DNA of 64,000 nucleotides, taken from a virus. This document shows positions 39,028 through 47,560 of this stretch, piece by piece (position 1 is the stretch's first letter; every line of letters begins with the position of its first letter). A program made the position numbers and the translations under genes. The notes under the pieces are model-generated. The model did not search any database. It was not told where the DNA came from and worked only from the letters and a program-made list of their open reading frames with translations. Location of the stretch: the IMG/VR virus record IMGVR_UViG_3300033142_001588, positions 21,120-85,119 of that record. One strand, given 5' to 3'.

Positions 39028-41613
39028 TTATTGAGCAATCGTATCAGGCTGACGCACAACCGTAACCGTCGTGTTACCATCGCCCTGAGTCTGATTTAGC
39101 GTAAAAGGAAGAATAACCTTACCTTGACGCACATTTACTACAACATCAAAGTCTGCACCAGTCTGCTTAGTAAATGTATTATTAATCGAGGTTGTTGTAG
39201 CCTCAGCATCAATAATCAAGTCATAAAGATTATCAGTAGTGGCATAATCTTGAATCAAAACATTGATTTCATAACTATCACCATTTGTGAAAGTACCAGC
39301 ACCAACAGTGTCATGTACTTCAGCAATAACACAACTTCCATTAGAAGCACTAACAATCTCATAGTACTCATCTTTGGCTGGAACTAATACAAGCATACCT
39401 GGATTAACACCAGATGTAGCAAAGTCAACAGCAGAATCATCAAGCAGTGTTGTAGTAGTACTAGCACCAGCTGTTCTTGGCCCATCAATAGGTTGAATTA
39501 AAGTAAATTCTCCAGCACTACCAGTAGTTCTAGACGAATACTCATACTTATGCTCTTGTTCTTTAGTTGTCTCGACAATTCTGACGTAACCAACCTGTGG
39601 AACCTCAACGTCGACAGTACCAGAAGCTTTAACAACTTCAGTCTGCTTGGCGTTATAATTTGAAGCTGAAAGATCGTGCATTCCACCAAACTGATCTTTA
39701 TTAATGATACCAGCAGTACCAGTATCGCGAGCTACAAGGATTCTGTCCGATGCAGCGGTATTCGTAACGGTAAACGAAACAGTATTCGGAGGAGTTCTCA
39801 GAGTACCAAGATCGTCCGTAAGAATATAAGACTGCTCATCACCAGTATTAAAGTTAATATATGAAACTCCGCGAGCACCGAAGATCTGTGAACCCGTAAA
39901 GGTTCCAAATGGACTTGCTTTAGGAGAAGTAAAGTTATTAATACCTAAAGTGCCAGTATTTACTTCAACAGAATCACCAGCACCGCCTTCATCTTCAACT
40001 CTATCACCATCAGAGAGAGAATCAAGAGATGTTTGCTGATCAGTAGTTGAGAAATAGGTTGGCGAATTAGTAGTATTGTCGTGCAGGAGACGAGCTGTCC
40101 AAGTTCCTGCTGTTACTGTAATATCATCACCTTCAGTGAATGAACCACTAGCATTAGTGTATTCGATAACACCGTCCAAACCACGGTAAGATTCACCAGG
40201 AATATTTACACCAGCACCAAAAAGATCGTTTTCATCAGCACCACGGCGTGTGATATACTTGATTCTTTCATAAACCTTGGCGATTGGAACATTACCTTGG
40301 CAATCAAACTGAACAGAATAAGGCTCTGGACCAGTTTCTTCATCATGGTCGACAAGAAATCCACCAAGAGCTAATGTAACAGTACCACCTTCACCAGCGC
40401 CAGCATCTTTGGGACCACCACTAGTATCACCAGGAGCGCCATTAACACTACCGTCACCATCATCATTAGCAGCAGTATCAAAATCATACTCTTGCAAAAC
40501 ATCAGCATTACTAAAGTCGGTCAAGTCACCAACAAGGTAATACTCGATAGTGGGTGTAGTTGTAGAAGGATTAACAACGTTGGTAATAACACCTTTTGAA
40601 GCGGCATCTGCCCATGTACTACCACCACCAGTGGTACTGAAAATACCATTTCCAACTTCCCATACATCCGCAGTAGCACCAGTAACATTTAAGGTTGCAT
40701 AACCTGTAGTGTTATTAATATCTGGAGCAGAAGCCAACGGAAGTGCAGAGAAACCACCAGCAGCAACGTTAAGACGGAAATTATCGTACAAAGATGTATA
40801 TCTTCGCGCGAAGACTTCCACGTCGCCGTCTGCGATTGTTACGCCAGAGTTCTGAACCTGGACAAGAATCGAAATAATACCAAGAGAAACATCAGGATCA
40901 GTAGCCCACCACTGGAAACCACCAGTGCTATCGGGAAGCTTAATACGATCTTGATAAATATAAACTTCTGTTGCACTTGGAACGGCACCAATCGCCTGAA
41001 TTGCAGACCATTGAGTTGTACCAGAAATAGCGGCTACACTAGTGTTAGGTCCAGCACTTCCATTAGTAATACTCAAAGCACCAGTTCCATCAAAAAGATC
41101 TTCGTTTGGAACTTCTGGACGAATCCAAGCAATTAAGCTTCCATCAGGATCTTGATCAAAGTCAAGCAGGGTTCCAGTATCGCCAGTACCACTTTGAGTA
41201 ATTCGCTTACCAATATCGGAAGTAGCGAAATCAGTACCACCGCCGACGACATAACCAACCTTTAAAACACCGTCGCCAGTTCTTGTAGTAGCAGCAGCTG
41301 TCCAGGCTGCGGTAATAGCACCTTCTTTAAGATATTCAGTTGAAGAACGAGGAATAAAATACCAGTTCTCCATCGTGAAAGCGTTCGGCGTCGTAGGAAG
41401 CATAGCATTACGAAAACCCATAGCAATGAAATCGTCCATTGCGTCAGCAACAGCCGAATACAAAGCACGGGTTGTGATAACACTTGGAGTACCGACGAAA
41501 GAAGGATCAATACGAACTTGTCTAAGACCAGCAACAGCTGCTGCGTCATTGGTCTCGTCATCAAGTTCCATAATCCACTCGTCGTTAAGACCAGGAAGTA
41601 CGATTTTAGTCAT
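39028..41613 (-). CDS. Large beta-rich virion protein (861 aa)
   Basis: The first ~110 residues include a conserved-looking attachment region ('LPGLNDEWIMELDDETNDAAAVAGLRQV'). They are followed by several small beta-barrel modules of SH3-like form, for example 'DFATSDIGKRITQSGTGDTGTLLDF' and 'DFATSGVNPGMLVLVPAKDEYYEIV', spaced through the chain. Gly, Thr and Asp are abundant and no catalytic motif is seen. It has the character of a virion appendage or decoration protein. Its position three genes after the capsid gene is consistent with a head-associated protein. The family is not known to me. Confidence 0.6.
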   Translation of the reverse strand: MTKIVLPGLNDEWIMELDDETNDAAAVAGLRQVRIDPSFVGTPSVITTRALYSAVADAMDDFIAMGFRNAMLPTTPNAFTMENWYFIPRSSTEYLKEGAITAAWTAAATTRTGDGVLKVGYVVGGGTDFATSDIGKRITQSGTGDTGTLLDFDQDPDGSLIAWIRPEVPNEDLFDGTGALSITNGSAGPNTSVAAISGTTQWSAIQAIGAVPSATEVYIYQDRIKLPDSTGGFQWWATDPDVSLGIISILVQVQNSGVTIADGDVEVFARRYTSLYDNFRLNVAAGGFSALPLASAPDINNTTGYATLNVTGATADVWEVGNGIFSTTGGGSTWADAASKGVITNVVNPSTTTPTIEYYLVGDLTDFSNADVLQEYDFDTAANDDGDGSVNGAPGDTSGGPKDAGAGEGGTVTLALGGFLVDHDEETGPEPYSVQFDCQGNVPIAKVYERIKYITRRGADENDLFGAGVNIPGESYRGLDGVIEYTNASGSFTEGDDITVTAGTWTARLLHDNTTNSPTYFSTTDQQTSLDSLSDGDRVEDEGGAGDSVEVNTGTLGINNFTSPKASPFGTFTGSQIFGARGVSYINFNTGDEQSYILTDDLGTLRTPPNTVSFTVTNTAASDRILVARDTGTAGIINKDQFGGMHDLSASNYNAKQTEVVKASGTVDVEVPQVGYVRIVETTKEQEHKYEYSSRTTGSAGEFTLIQPIDGPRTAGASTTTTLLDDSAVDFATSGVNPGMLVLVPAKDEYYEIVSASNGSCVIAEVHDTVGAGTFTNGDSYEINVLIQDYATTDNLYDLIIDAEATTTSINNTFTKQTGADFDVVVNVRQGKVILPFTLNQTQGDGNTTVTVVRQPDTIAQ

Positions 41614-41649
41614 TTTTTATTCTCCCCTAGAAAGAATATTAATCATAAA

Positions 41650-43797
41650 TTAAAAATTAGTTGAAAATTCTGATATATTATCCTCAATCCAGTTGGCAAC
41701 GACTGTTAAGCCAGTGGATTCAATTGTTCTGTTTTGTGTGAAAGGCAAATACCTTTGTGTGTCTAATCTACCCCATTTTCCAAGAGGTTCTGTTGTTGTG
41801 CTAGTAAAAGAATTTAATCTAAACTTAATAGGCCAAAGAAGACCAATGCCCGTAATAGGTTCCTGTGTCCATCCAGTCAAATCTGCTAGATCCCATTCTA
41901 CAACACCGTTTTGTGTTAATTCATTTGTTCCATCTGTAACATTTGGAATATCTGCCCAATTTCCATTGTTGAAGAATCCACCTCCTTGGTAATATCTCCA
42001 AACAAGATCCCAAGTACCAACTCCTGGTTGCGACATTTCAATCCAGATTTTACTAAATTGATCACCGTGAGCAAAGTAAAAATCATCAAGTGCCGCAGCA
42101 GTACCACCAAACCAAAATTGAACATCATCTGTAGTAGAACTATTAAATTCCGTAGTATTACTAATTATACCTGATCCAGCTCGTCTACTGGCACAAAAGC
42201 GGGCATTTCCCTGCCCTCTAGCCCTAACTATAACGTCTAAATCCCCTTCATAATTCTGAACAAAGCTGTATGACCCATTGGTTATATCAGCGAAACCTTC
42301 CGCTAATGTATCTCCTTCTGTAACGCTTCCGACTGTAGCATCAGCAATAACCTTTACAGCAGCGCCACTAGTACCAAAACCCTCAACCTCAACAGTAACC
42401 GAATTATTAATAGTTAAAGTACCCGTATACCCAGTGTCATCTACCGAGGGAGTATCTCCATCATTAATGATATTAATAGTAATATCAGCTGTTGAAGTAA
42501 CTGGATTAACATAAATTACTCGGTTAGCAGCAGTTCCAAGATCATCTGCATAATCATTAAATGTCCAATTGTCAAAAGTAAATTCAAATGGTCCAGCTCC
42601 AGTAGGTCTTATATGTATTGCATGTCCAGTTCCATCACTATTAAACACCAAATTCTTCTGAGTTCCCGCACTTCCTGCTGTAGTATCTTGAGCTTCAGTT
42701 ACAAGTATTGCTCCATCCGCATCATTGGACCCATTAAAAGTTATTGTGTCCATTGGAAAACTGTCAGCAAGAATTTTATCGCAGTTAGAAAACGTGCAAT
42801 TATTAAAAAACTTATCTCCGCTTGCGTCATCTGCTTGCAGCGTTATCGTACCAAGATCAGAAAAAGAACAACTGGTAAATTCTAGTATTGTGGTATCAAC
42901 ATTACTCATATCAAACTGAGCGCGAGTACCAACATTAACGATAGAGACATTAGTTAATACAAAACTAGTTGTATCAGTACCATTACCAGTGACCCTAAAC
43001 GGAAAATTATTTGCCCCAATAGCTCTACCACCAGCATTATTACCAAGGAAAAACCATTGTTCATTCTGACCTGAAAAATATGTGTCAGCGGTGGCGGCAG
43101 AATTACCCCATTCACAAGGAGCCCCAAATTGATATTGAGAACCAAGAGGATTCCCTATCATGCCCCAACCATTAGTAACGTCGTCAGCCGCGACATCAGC
43201 CATGGTTTCGGGAGTTCCTACTGTACCACCATTAATAGTTAATGCATAACTACCATTTGCTATATATTGAATACTATCAATAAACACGTTTGGTACGTTA
43301 CCAACAGCTTTAGCTAGGTGAAGAGAACCATAGCCTATTTGAGTGATTGCGGTTTGTGCGAGGTTGGCTTCGCTTCCTGCGTAAGCCGTAAAAGTTCCAG
43401 GCGTAGTTACTACTTCGGATACATCCAGTCTAACCGAAGAAAATCCAGTTTTGAGTACTAGACCAATAGCATCATTACCACCAACAGCATAACCGATTCT
43501 ATCAGTACCATCACCTATAATGATCTCTGTACCACCATTAGCATAAGTATCAATTAAATTATCCTTAATTAATAAATATATAGTGGAATCACTCATATCT
43601 ATATTAAACGTAGTAGCATTTAAATCATTGTTTGTCCACGTTTCTTCACTCGCATTAGAATGCTGGGATTCTACAGAACCAGTACCTTCATAATACTGAC
43701 CAACTGTAGTATTTTGACCACCTTGAGCAGCAGCAGTCCAGTTATCGGTAGCATATCCGTCACAATCTTGTAATTGTGTTCTATTATCTACACTCAT
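41650..43797 (-). CDS. Beta-solenoid virion protein (715 aa)
   Basis: Residues ~1-230 resemble a concanavalin-like jelly roll (strands 'STIYLLIKDNLI', 'GIGLVL' type). Residues ~250-480 show beta-solenoid turns with stacked Asn and Cys ('LEFTSCSFSDLGTITL', 'FFNNCTFSNCDKIL'). The C-terminal part ends with 'WDLADLTGWTQEP...GLLWPIKFRL', a beta-rich cap that I associate with other phage virion proteins, though not with a named function. The gene overlaps the upstream 137-aa gene by four bases (ATGA). It is one of four large beta-rich proteins in this block. Confidence 0.6.
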   Translation of the reverse strand: MSVDNRTQLQDCDGYATDNWTAAAQGGQNTTVGQYYEGTGSVESQHSNASEETWTNNDLNATTFNIDMSDSTIYLLIKDNLIDTYANGGTEIIIGDGTDRIGYAVGGNDAIGLVLKTGFSSVRLDVSEVVTTPGTFTAYAGSEANLAQTAITQIGYGSLHLAKAVGNVPNVFIDSIQYIANGSYALTINGGTVGTPETMADVAADDVTNGWGMIGNPLGSQYQFGAPCEWGNSAATADTYFSGQNEQWFFLGNNAGGRAIGANNFPFRVTGNGTDTTSFVLTNVSIVNVGTRAQFDMSNVDTTILEFTSCSFSDLGTITLQADDASGDKFFNNCTFSNCDKILADSFPMDTITFNGSNDADGAILVTEAQDTTAGSAGTQKNLVFNSDGTGHAIHIRPTGAGPFEFTFDNWTFNDYADDLGTAANRVIYVNPVTSTADITINIINDGDTPSVDDTGYTGTLTINNSVTVEVEGFGTSGAAVKVIADATVGSVTEGDTLAEGFADITNGSYSFVQNYEGDLDVIVRARGQGNARFCASRRAGSGIISNTTEFNSSTTDDVQFWFGGTAAALDDFYFAHGDQFSKIWIEMSQPGVGTWDLVWRYYQGGGFFNNGNWADIPNVTDGTNELTQNGVVEWDLADLTGWTQEPITGIGLLWPIKFRLNSFTSTTTEPLGKWGRLDTQRYLPFTQNRTIESTGLTVVANWIEDNISEFSTNF

Positions 43798-44207
43798 TCT
43801 TCAAAAACCCTGTGATAATGTGAAAGAGCTATAGCAGCAGCATTAATGCCATATAGATCTGTGTTTTTAGGAGTCCTTATACGGTAATCATTATTATCAA
43901 CAAATTTTTGATTTGACTGTGAAGTATTTGAAAGAACAAAACAAATATCTGGCTCTTCGTCAATTTGCGGGACTTCTGACAATGATCTTTTCGCCCAAGG
44001 TTCTAAAAACACTAACCTGCCAACACAAGATGAAAGAGCCTCTTCCATTGTGTCATATTGGGATATAGGACACGATTTCATATTCTCTATAACAGGGGAA
44101 AAAATAAATTTATCTATATTAAAAGCACCTTTAAGCTGTCTCCACATACTCCATTCTAATTCTGGAGCCATTTGTAAGTGTTCCCATTTGGTGCAAATCG
44201 TAATCAT
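43794..44207 (-). CDS. Small neck/capsid-region protein (137 aa)
   Basis: The family is not recognised. I place the start at ATG 44207 (MITICTKWEHLQ), because AGGGA lies at a proper distance before it; an upstream in-frame ATG at 44255 would begin inside the capsid gene terminator and is unlikely. The protein is helical with four Cys. It is the first gene after the capsid terminator, so it may be expressed at lower level by read-through. It is coupled to the 715-aa gene by a four-base overlap. Confidence 0.55.
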   Translation of the reverse strand: MITICTKWEHLQMAPELEWSMWRQLKGAFNIDKFIFSPVIENMKSCPISQYDTMEEALSSCVGRLVFLEPWAKRSLSEVPQIDEEPDICFVLSNTSQSNQKFVDNNDYRIRTPKNTDLYGINAAAIALSHYHRVFEE

Positions 44208-44226
44208 CGTATTCCCTAAAGTTAAT

Positions 44227-44260
44227 AAAAAAGCCTGCGGCAGCGGGGCCGCCACAGGCT
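44227..44260 (-). terminator. Strong intrinsic terminator after the major capsid gene
   Basis: A 13-bp stem (44232-44244 with 44248-44260) and three-base loop is followed by six T on the minus strand. Two positions pair only as G-U in the minus-strand RNA and would be mismatched in plus-strand RNA, which confirms the direction. It should limit transcription past the capsid gene. Confidence 0.9.
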
Positions 44261-44284
44261 CAAATTATTTAAACAACAGGTTTC

Positions 44285-45298
44285 TTACAGCGAACCCAAG
44301 ATAACGCGACGGTTATCAAGTGCTGCAAAACCTTGCTCTGCCCAGCCGTAGAGGCCAGCACGACGTTGACGATGAAGAGTATCGTCTTCGAAGATGCTAA
44401 GTTCTTGGCGAACTGGCATAACAAAGCTGTCGCGACGACGAAGGTCGAGACCAACAACGAGTTCTACGTCGCCAGCTGGCAATGCGCCACCAAGCTCATT
44501 ATCATAGAACAACTGGTACTCTTGGCCTTCACCAAGTTCATCGAGAGTGTGCAAGTTAACACCGAAGATTCGGTTCATTGCATTGTCGCCATCAGCGACG
44601 AAAATCTCACGACGAGTAACTTCGTCAACCTGATCAACGTTCCAGTTACGGATATCTTCCATAGCTTCAGGCGAAACGTAGAGATCGGTCAAAGCGCCAC
44701 GATTGTTGGAAGTCGAGTTACCACCACCATTACGACGCATAACAACCTTCATGAGGCTGACGAGTCGCTTGGTGAACTGACCAGCAGCAGCATCACTGTC
44801 GAGGACAACGATGTTACGATCAGCAGCGGCGGTAATGAGTGTGTGCCACCCATCATCATTCCACTTCTTGGTAAAGGAAGCTTCAAGAACTTCCATTGCA
44901 CGACCAACAACATCCCAGCGGGCGTCACGAGCGTACTTCAAATTCCAGTCGATGCTTGCACCAACATCATAAACGGGAACCATAACATAGTCACCTTCAA
45001 CGTGACGTTGAGGAATGTAACCATGATTAGGAATCGAGTAAGCAACGAATTCCTTCTCGGTTCCAGGTGCCAAGAAATCTAGGGGAAATTCGGGGGTAGC
45101 ATTGGAATCAAGTTGGATGACTTCAAAGATGCCGTCCAGAATATTGCCATTAAGGATGCCCTGACGGAGCGGCAATTCGAGAGCCTTTGCAAGCTCTTGT
45201 GTTGCAGCAAGGGATTCCTCTTTCTTGAACGAACCAGATGCACGAAGCAAGCTGTTCAATCGTTCTGATGGCTGAAATAGCTTTGTTGTATTAGCCAT
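44285..45298 (-). CDS. Major capsid protein (337 aa)
   Basis: The length and pattern suit an HK97-fold capsid protein: N-terminal helical arm (residues ~8-45), then 'EFPLDFLAPGTEKEFVAYSIPNHGYIPQ' E-loop/strand region, a spine helix 'RDARWDVVGRAMEVLEASFTKKWNDDGWHTLI' (~125-156), and a beta-rich P-domain with 'DLYVSPEAMEDIRNW'. Local base composition is richer in GC and codon choice more uniform than in neighbouring genes, as expected for the most abundant virion protein. It has a GGAG ribosome site and a strong terminator behind it, and follows decoration and protease/scaffold genes. I find no cleavage site by eye. Confidence 0.88.
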   Translation of the reverse strand: MANTTKLFQPSERLNSLLRASGSFKKEESLAATQELAKALELPLRQGILNGNILDGIFEVIQLDSNATPEFPLDFLAPGTEKEFVAYSIPNHGYIPQRHVEGDYVMVPVYDVGASIDWNLKYARDARWDVVGRAMEVLEASFTKKWNDDGWHTLITAAADRNIVVLDSDAAAGQFTKRLVSLMKVVMRRNGGGNSTSNNRGALTDLYVSPEAMEDIRNWNVDQVDEVTRREIFVADGDNAMNRIFGVNLHTLDELGEGQEYQLFYDNELGGALPAGDVELVVGLDLRRRDSFVMPVRQELSIFEDDTLHRQRRAGLYGWAEQGFAALDNRRVILGSL

Positions 45299-45340
45299 TG
45301 TTTAAGAAACTCCATATATAAAAAAATTGAAAATTTAAAA

Positions 45341-45793
45341 TTAACCGATGTTGATTTCGATCTCAACATAGCCATCATCATCAGCATTGCTGATAAAACG
45401 ACCAACTTGATCCGAAGTCGTAGTTGTTGTGAATTCGCCATTCGCATCATAGTGAGCGGGATCACCAGCATTTGGTGTGTCGCCACTCTTCAACGAATTA
45501 GTTCTGATAACACCACGAACGAGAAGATCGACTTTATTACCGATCTGTACTTCGTCTACGTGCTGATTCAAGTGTTGACGAGTAAGGTTAAGATTAACAA
45601 CGTCGTTCATGAGAACGCCTGCGGGTGTACCCGAAGGACCAGTGGGAAGTGCGACGACGGAATCAGGATCATCCATACCTTCGCCACTTGTAGCGCCGAA
45701 ATTAACGATGCAACCACGCTCGGAAACAACGTTCATGAAGTACTTGATTCGCGAACCATCAGCAAGTTCGATACGATCTGGTTTAAGAGCCAT
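45341..45793 (-). CDS. Head decoration / stabilisation protein (150 aa)
   Basis: A small beta-rich protein directly before the capsid gene, with an N-terminal segment 'DRIELADGSRIKYFMNVVSERGCIVNF' and a barrel-like middle ('GNKVDLLVRGVIRTN', 'GDPAHYDANGEFT', 'GRFISNADDDGYVEIEINI') that follows the pattern of DUF2190/decoration proteins. Such proteins bind capsid trimers or threefold sites and strengthen the shell. The gene shares the higher GC composition of the capsid gene and has GGGAGAT upstream of the start. Confidence 0.65.
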   Translation of the reverse strand: MALKPDRIELADGSRIKYFMNVVSERGCIVNFGATSGEGMDDPDSVVALPTGPSGTPAGVLMNDVVNLNLTRQHLNQHVDEVQIGNKVDLLVRGVIRTNSLKSGDTPNAGDPAHYDANGEFTTTTTSDQVGRFISNADDDGYVEIEINIG

Positions 45794-45829
45794 TTTGGAA
45801 TATCTCCCATTTATTTTTATTTATAAAAA

Positions 45830-46579
45830 TTATTCGCTTTCTTTAGTTTCTTCAACTTCATAACCAAGACGACTAGCCAAGGCCGAACGAAGTTCTTCAC
45901 GGAGTGACTCTGTGTCACTTGCATCATCGGATGCTTCTGCACTCAAAACAGGTTCTTCTTCTGCTTCAGTAGCGTCTGCTTCTTCGATAACTGCTTCATC
46001 TGCCGATGCTTCGGCGGGATCTTCAGTAATATCTTCAGATGCTTCGGCATCCTTTTTCTCTTCTTCTTCTTTTTTGTCTTCAGCTTCAGCTTCTTCATCT
46101 TCTTTTTTCTTGCCGTCATACATCTTACCAGCTTCAACAGCTGCAATAATATCTTCGGCTACCGAGTTGAACTGCTCATCGTTAAGCGATGCGAAAGTTT
46201 CAACCTTAAGTTCAGCAACTTCCTTCTCGACGCCACCATCAACGAGGTGAGCAACACGATCAGCAATAACTTTAGCTGCTTTAGCTTCATCAACTTCCTG
46301 TTGGAGAGTTGCTTTAGCTTCATTAGCTTCAGTAAGCTGCGAGGAAAGTTCTTCCTTCTCGGAAGTCAAGTTTTCTACAGAAGCGACTGCTTCATCACGA
46401 GCCTTTTCGGCTGCTTCTAGTTTGCTCGACAATTCAGAAACTTGAGTTTCAAGAGTCTTAACACCAGCTTCACTCGATGCTTTAGTCAATTCGTCGACTT
46501 TAGCCTGAAGAGATGCAATAGTAGTCTCGTTTTTCTCGTTCTGTTTTGTGAGTAAATCAACTGACAAATTATCTGCCAT
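45830..46579 (-). CDS. Likely separate scaffold protein from an internal start (249 aa)
   Basis: Codon 299 of the protease-scaffold gene is an ATG (MADNLSVDLL) with GCGGAG nine bases before it, a good ribosome site inside a coding region. The product would contain only the coiled coil, helical region and acidic tail, that is, the scaffold. This is the arrangement known for lambda C/Nu3. It allows more scaffold than protease to be made. The evidence is the ribosome site and domain boundary; no experiment is available. Confidence 0.55.
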   Translation of the reverse strand: MADNLSVDLLTKQNEKNETTIASLQAKVDELTKASSEAGVKTLETQVSELSSKLEAAEKARDEAVASVENLTSEKEELSSQLTEANEAKATLQQEVDEAKAAKVIADRVAHLVDGGVEKEVAELKVETFASLNDEQFNSVAEDIIAAVEAGKMYDGKKKEDEEAEAEDKKEEEEKKDAEASEDITEDPAEASADEAVIEEADATEAEEEPVLSAEASDDASDTESLREELRSALASRLGYEVEETKESE

Positions 46580-47473
46580 GGATTTATTCTCCGCATTATT
46601 TTCAGATAGAGGATTATTACTGCAAAATATTGATACACCACTTTCTTTATTAAAAGGGTTTTTTAACGACGCTTCAGAATAATTAAATGACATATTAGAC
46701 TTAGAATCATTAAAAATTACACTATGAGGATTAGCAGGTTTGTCCACATACCCTTTTCCACAGAATGTGATATTTCTTAACAGACGACCTACAGTACAGC
46801 CGTCAAACTCACCAGTACCACCATAAATTCGAAGATGTTTAGTGAGAAATGCTGTATCTTGGCTACGAGCCACTACATGATACTGCTTTTCTGGAGTAAC
46901 TATTGCATAATCGAAATTACTAAATAGCGCCTCCATAGAAACAAATTTCTTTCCTGCTTCAATCTCTCCAATTAATTCGCTAGTGCGAGAAACCAACTCT
47001 TCATCTTCCCAGTTTTTATAGATAACAGCGCCATTGGCAAGATGAAAAAGATCAGGCAACTCGTCCACAACAGTATTGTCGGGAATATAATTCCCATCAC
47101 CATCAATAGCCCAAGTTTCAGTGATGTGGCCCACCAAACGTGTTTCGTCATGTTCTATATTAGTTGGTTTATGAGATGGAGTATGTCTTGCCAACCAAAC
47201 TGGTTCTGGAGCAAAAACATCATCATTTCTATTCCAATTAGTAGTTACTAAAATAGATTTAGTAAAATATAAATCACTATCAAAAGACGATCCCACAGAA
47301 CGTCCATGCATCTCCGCCGCGACCTGAAAAGCTTTTGAAAGCTGTCTCCTTTGAGATAGCTCAACTTCTGATGGCAGCCAAGGTTGAATTTCGGAACTGT
47401 AAGCAACAGACGTACTTGCTAGAATTTTATCTGCAAGACCATCTATACTCGCTTCATCTTTGTATATTTTCAT
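45830..47473 (-). CDS. Prohead protease fused to scaffold (547 aa)
   Basis: The N-terminal ~240 residues look like a phage prohead protease: 'NIEHDETRLVGHI' with His108 and 'KKFVSMEALF' with Ser179, the usual catalytic His and Ser context. From ~300 onward the chain is a scaffold: a long coiled coil (~305-410), a conserved-looking helical region (~415-460), then a Glu/Asp/Ala-rich tail (~465-530) and a basic/helical end. Fused protease-scaffolds occur in several phages; the protease matures the capsid and removes the scaffold. An internal start at residue 299 may make scaffold alone. It stands next to portal and decoration genes as expected. Confidence 0.85.
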   Translation of the reverse strand: MKIYKDEASIDGLADKILASTSVAYSSEIQPWLPSEVELSQRRQLSKAFQVAAEMHGRSVGSSFDSDLYFTKSILVTTNWNRNDDVFAPEPVWLARHTPSHKPTNIEHDETRLVGHITETWAIDGDGNYIPDNTVVDELPDLFHLANGAVIYKNWEDEELVSRTSELIGEIEAGKKFVSMEALFSNFDYAIVTPEKQYHVVARSQDTAFLTKHLRIYGGTGEFDGCTVGRLLRNITFCGKGYVDKPANPHSVIFNDSKSNMSFNYSEASLKNPFNKESGVSIFCSNNPLSENNAENKSMADNLSVDLLTKQNEKNETTIASLQAKVDELTKASSEAGVKTLETQVSELSSKLEAAEKARDEAVASVENLTSEKEELSSQLTEANEAKATLQQEVDEAKAAKVIADRVAHLVDGGVEKEVAELKVETFASLNDEQFNSVAEDIIAAVEAGKMYDGKKKEDEEAEAEDKKEEEEKKDAEASEDITEDPAEASADEAVIEEADATEAEEEPVLSAEASDDASDTESLREELRSALASRLGYEVEETKESE

Positions 47474-47483
47474 TATTACCTCA

Positions 47484-47493
47484 ATTATACACC
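47484..47493 (-). promoter_or_regulatory. GGTGTATAAT element before the protease/scaffold gene
   Basis: The same ten bases as at 21816 and 62073 occur on the minus strand, here only ten bases from the protease ATG. A normal -10 at this position would give a transcript starting at or after the ATG, so it may instead serve an internal start, or be a chance or processed copy. The 47494-47560 gap also has a small hairpin (AAGCAAG/CTTGCTT) over the portal stop. Confidence 0.35.
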
Positions 47494-47560
47494 TATTTTT
47501 GTATATTTGGATAGTTTAAAAAATTAATCGACTTTGAAGCCAAGCAAGTTCGCAGCTTGC

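Noticed and set aside
44205-44255. Longer form of the small post-capsid protein starting at 44255.
   Set aside because: The start would lie within the terminator hairpin with no ribosome site; ATG 44207 has AGGGA at a good distance.
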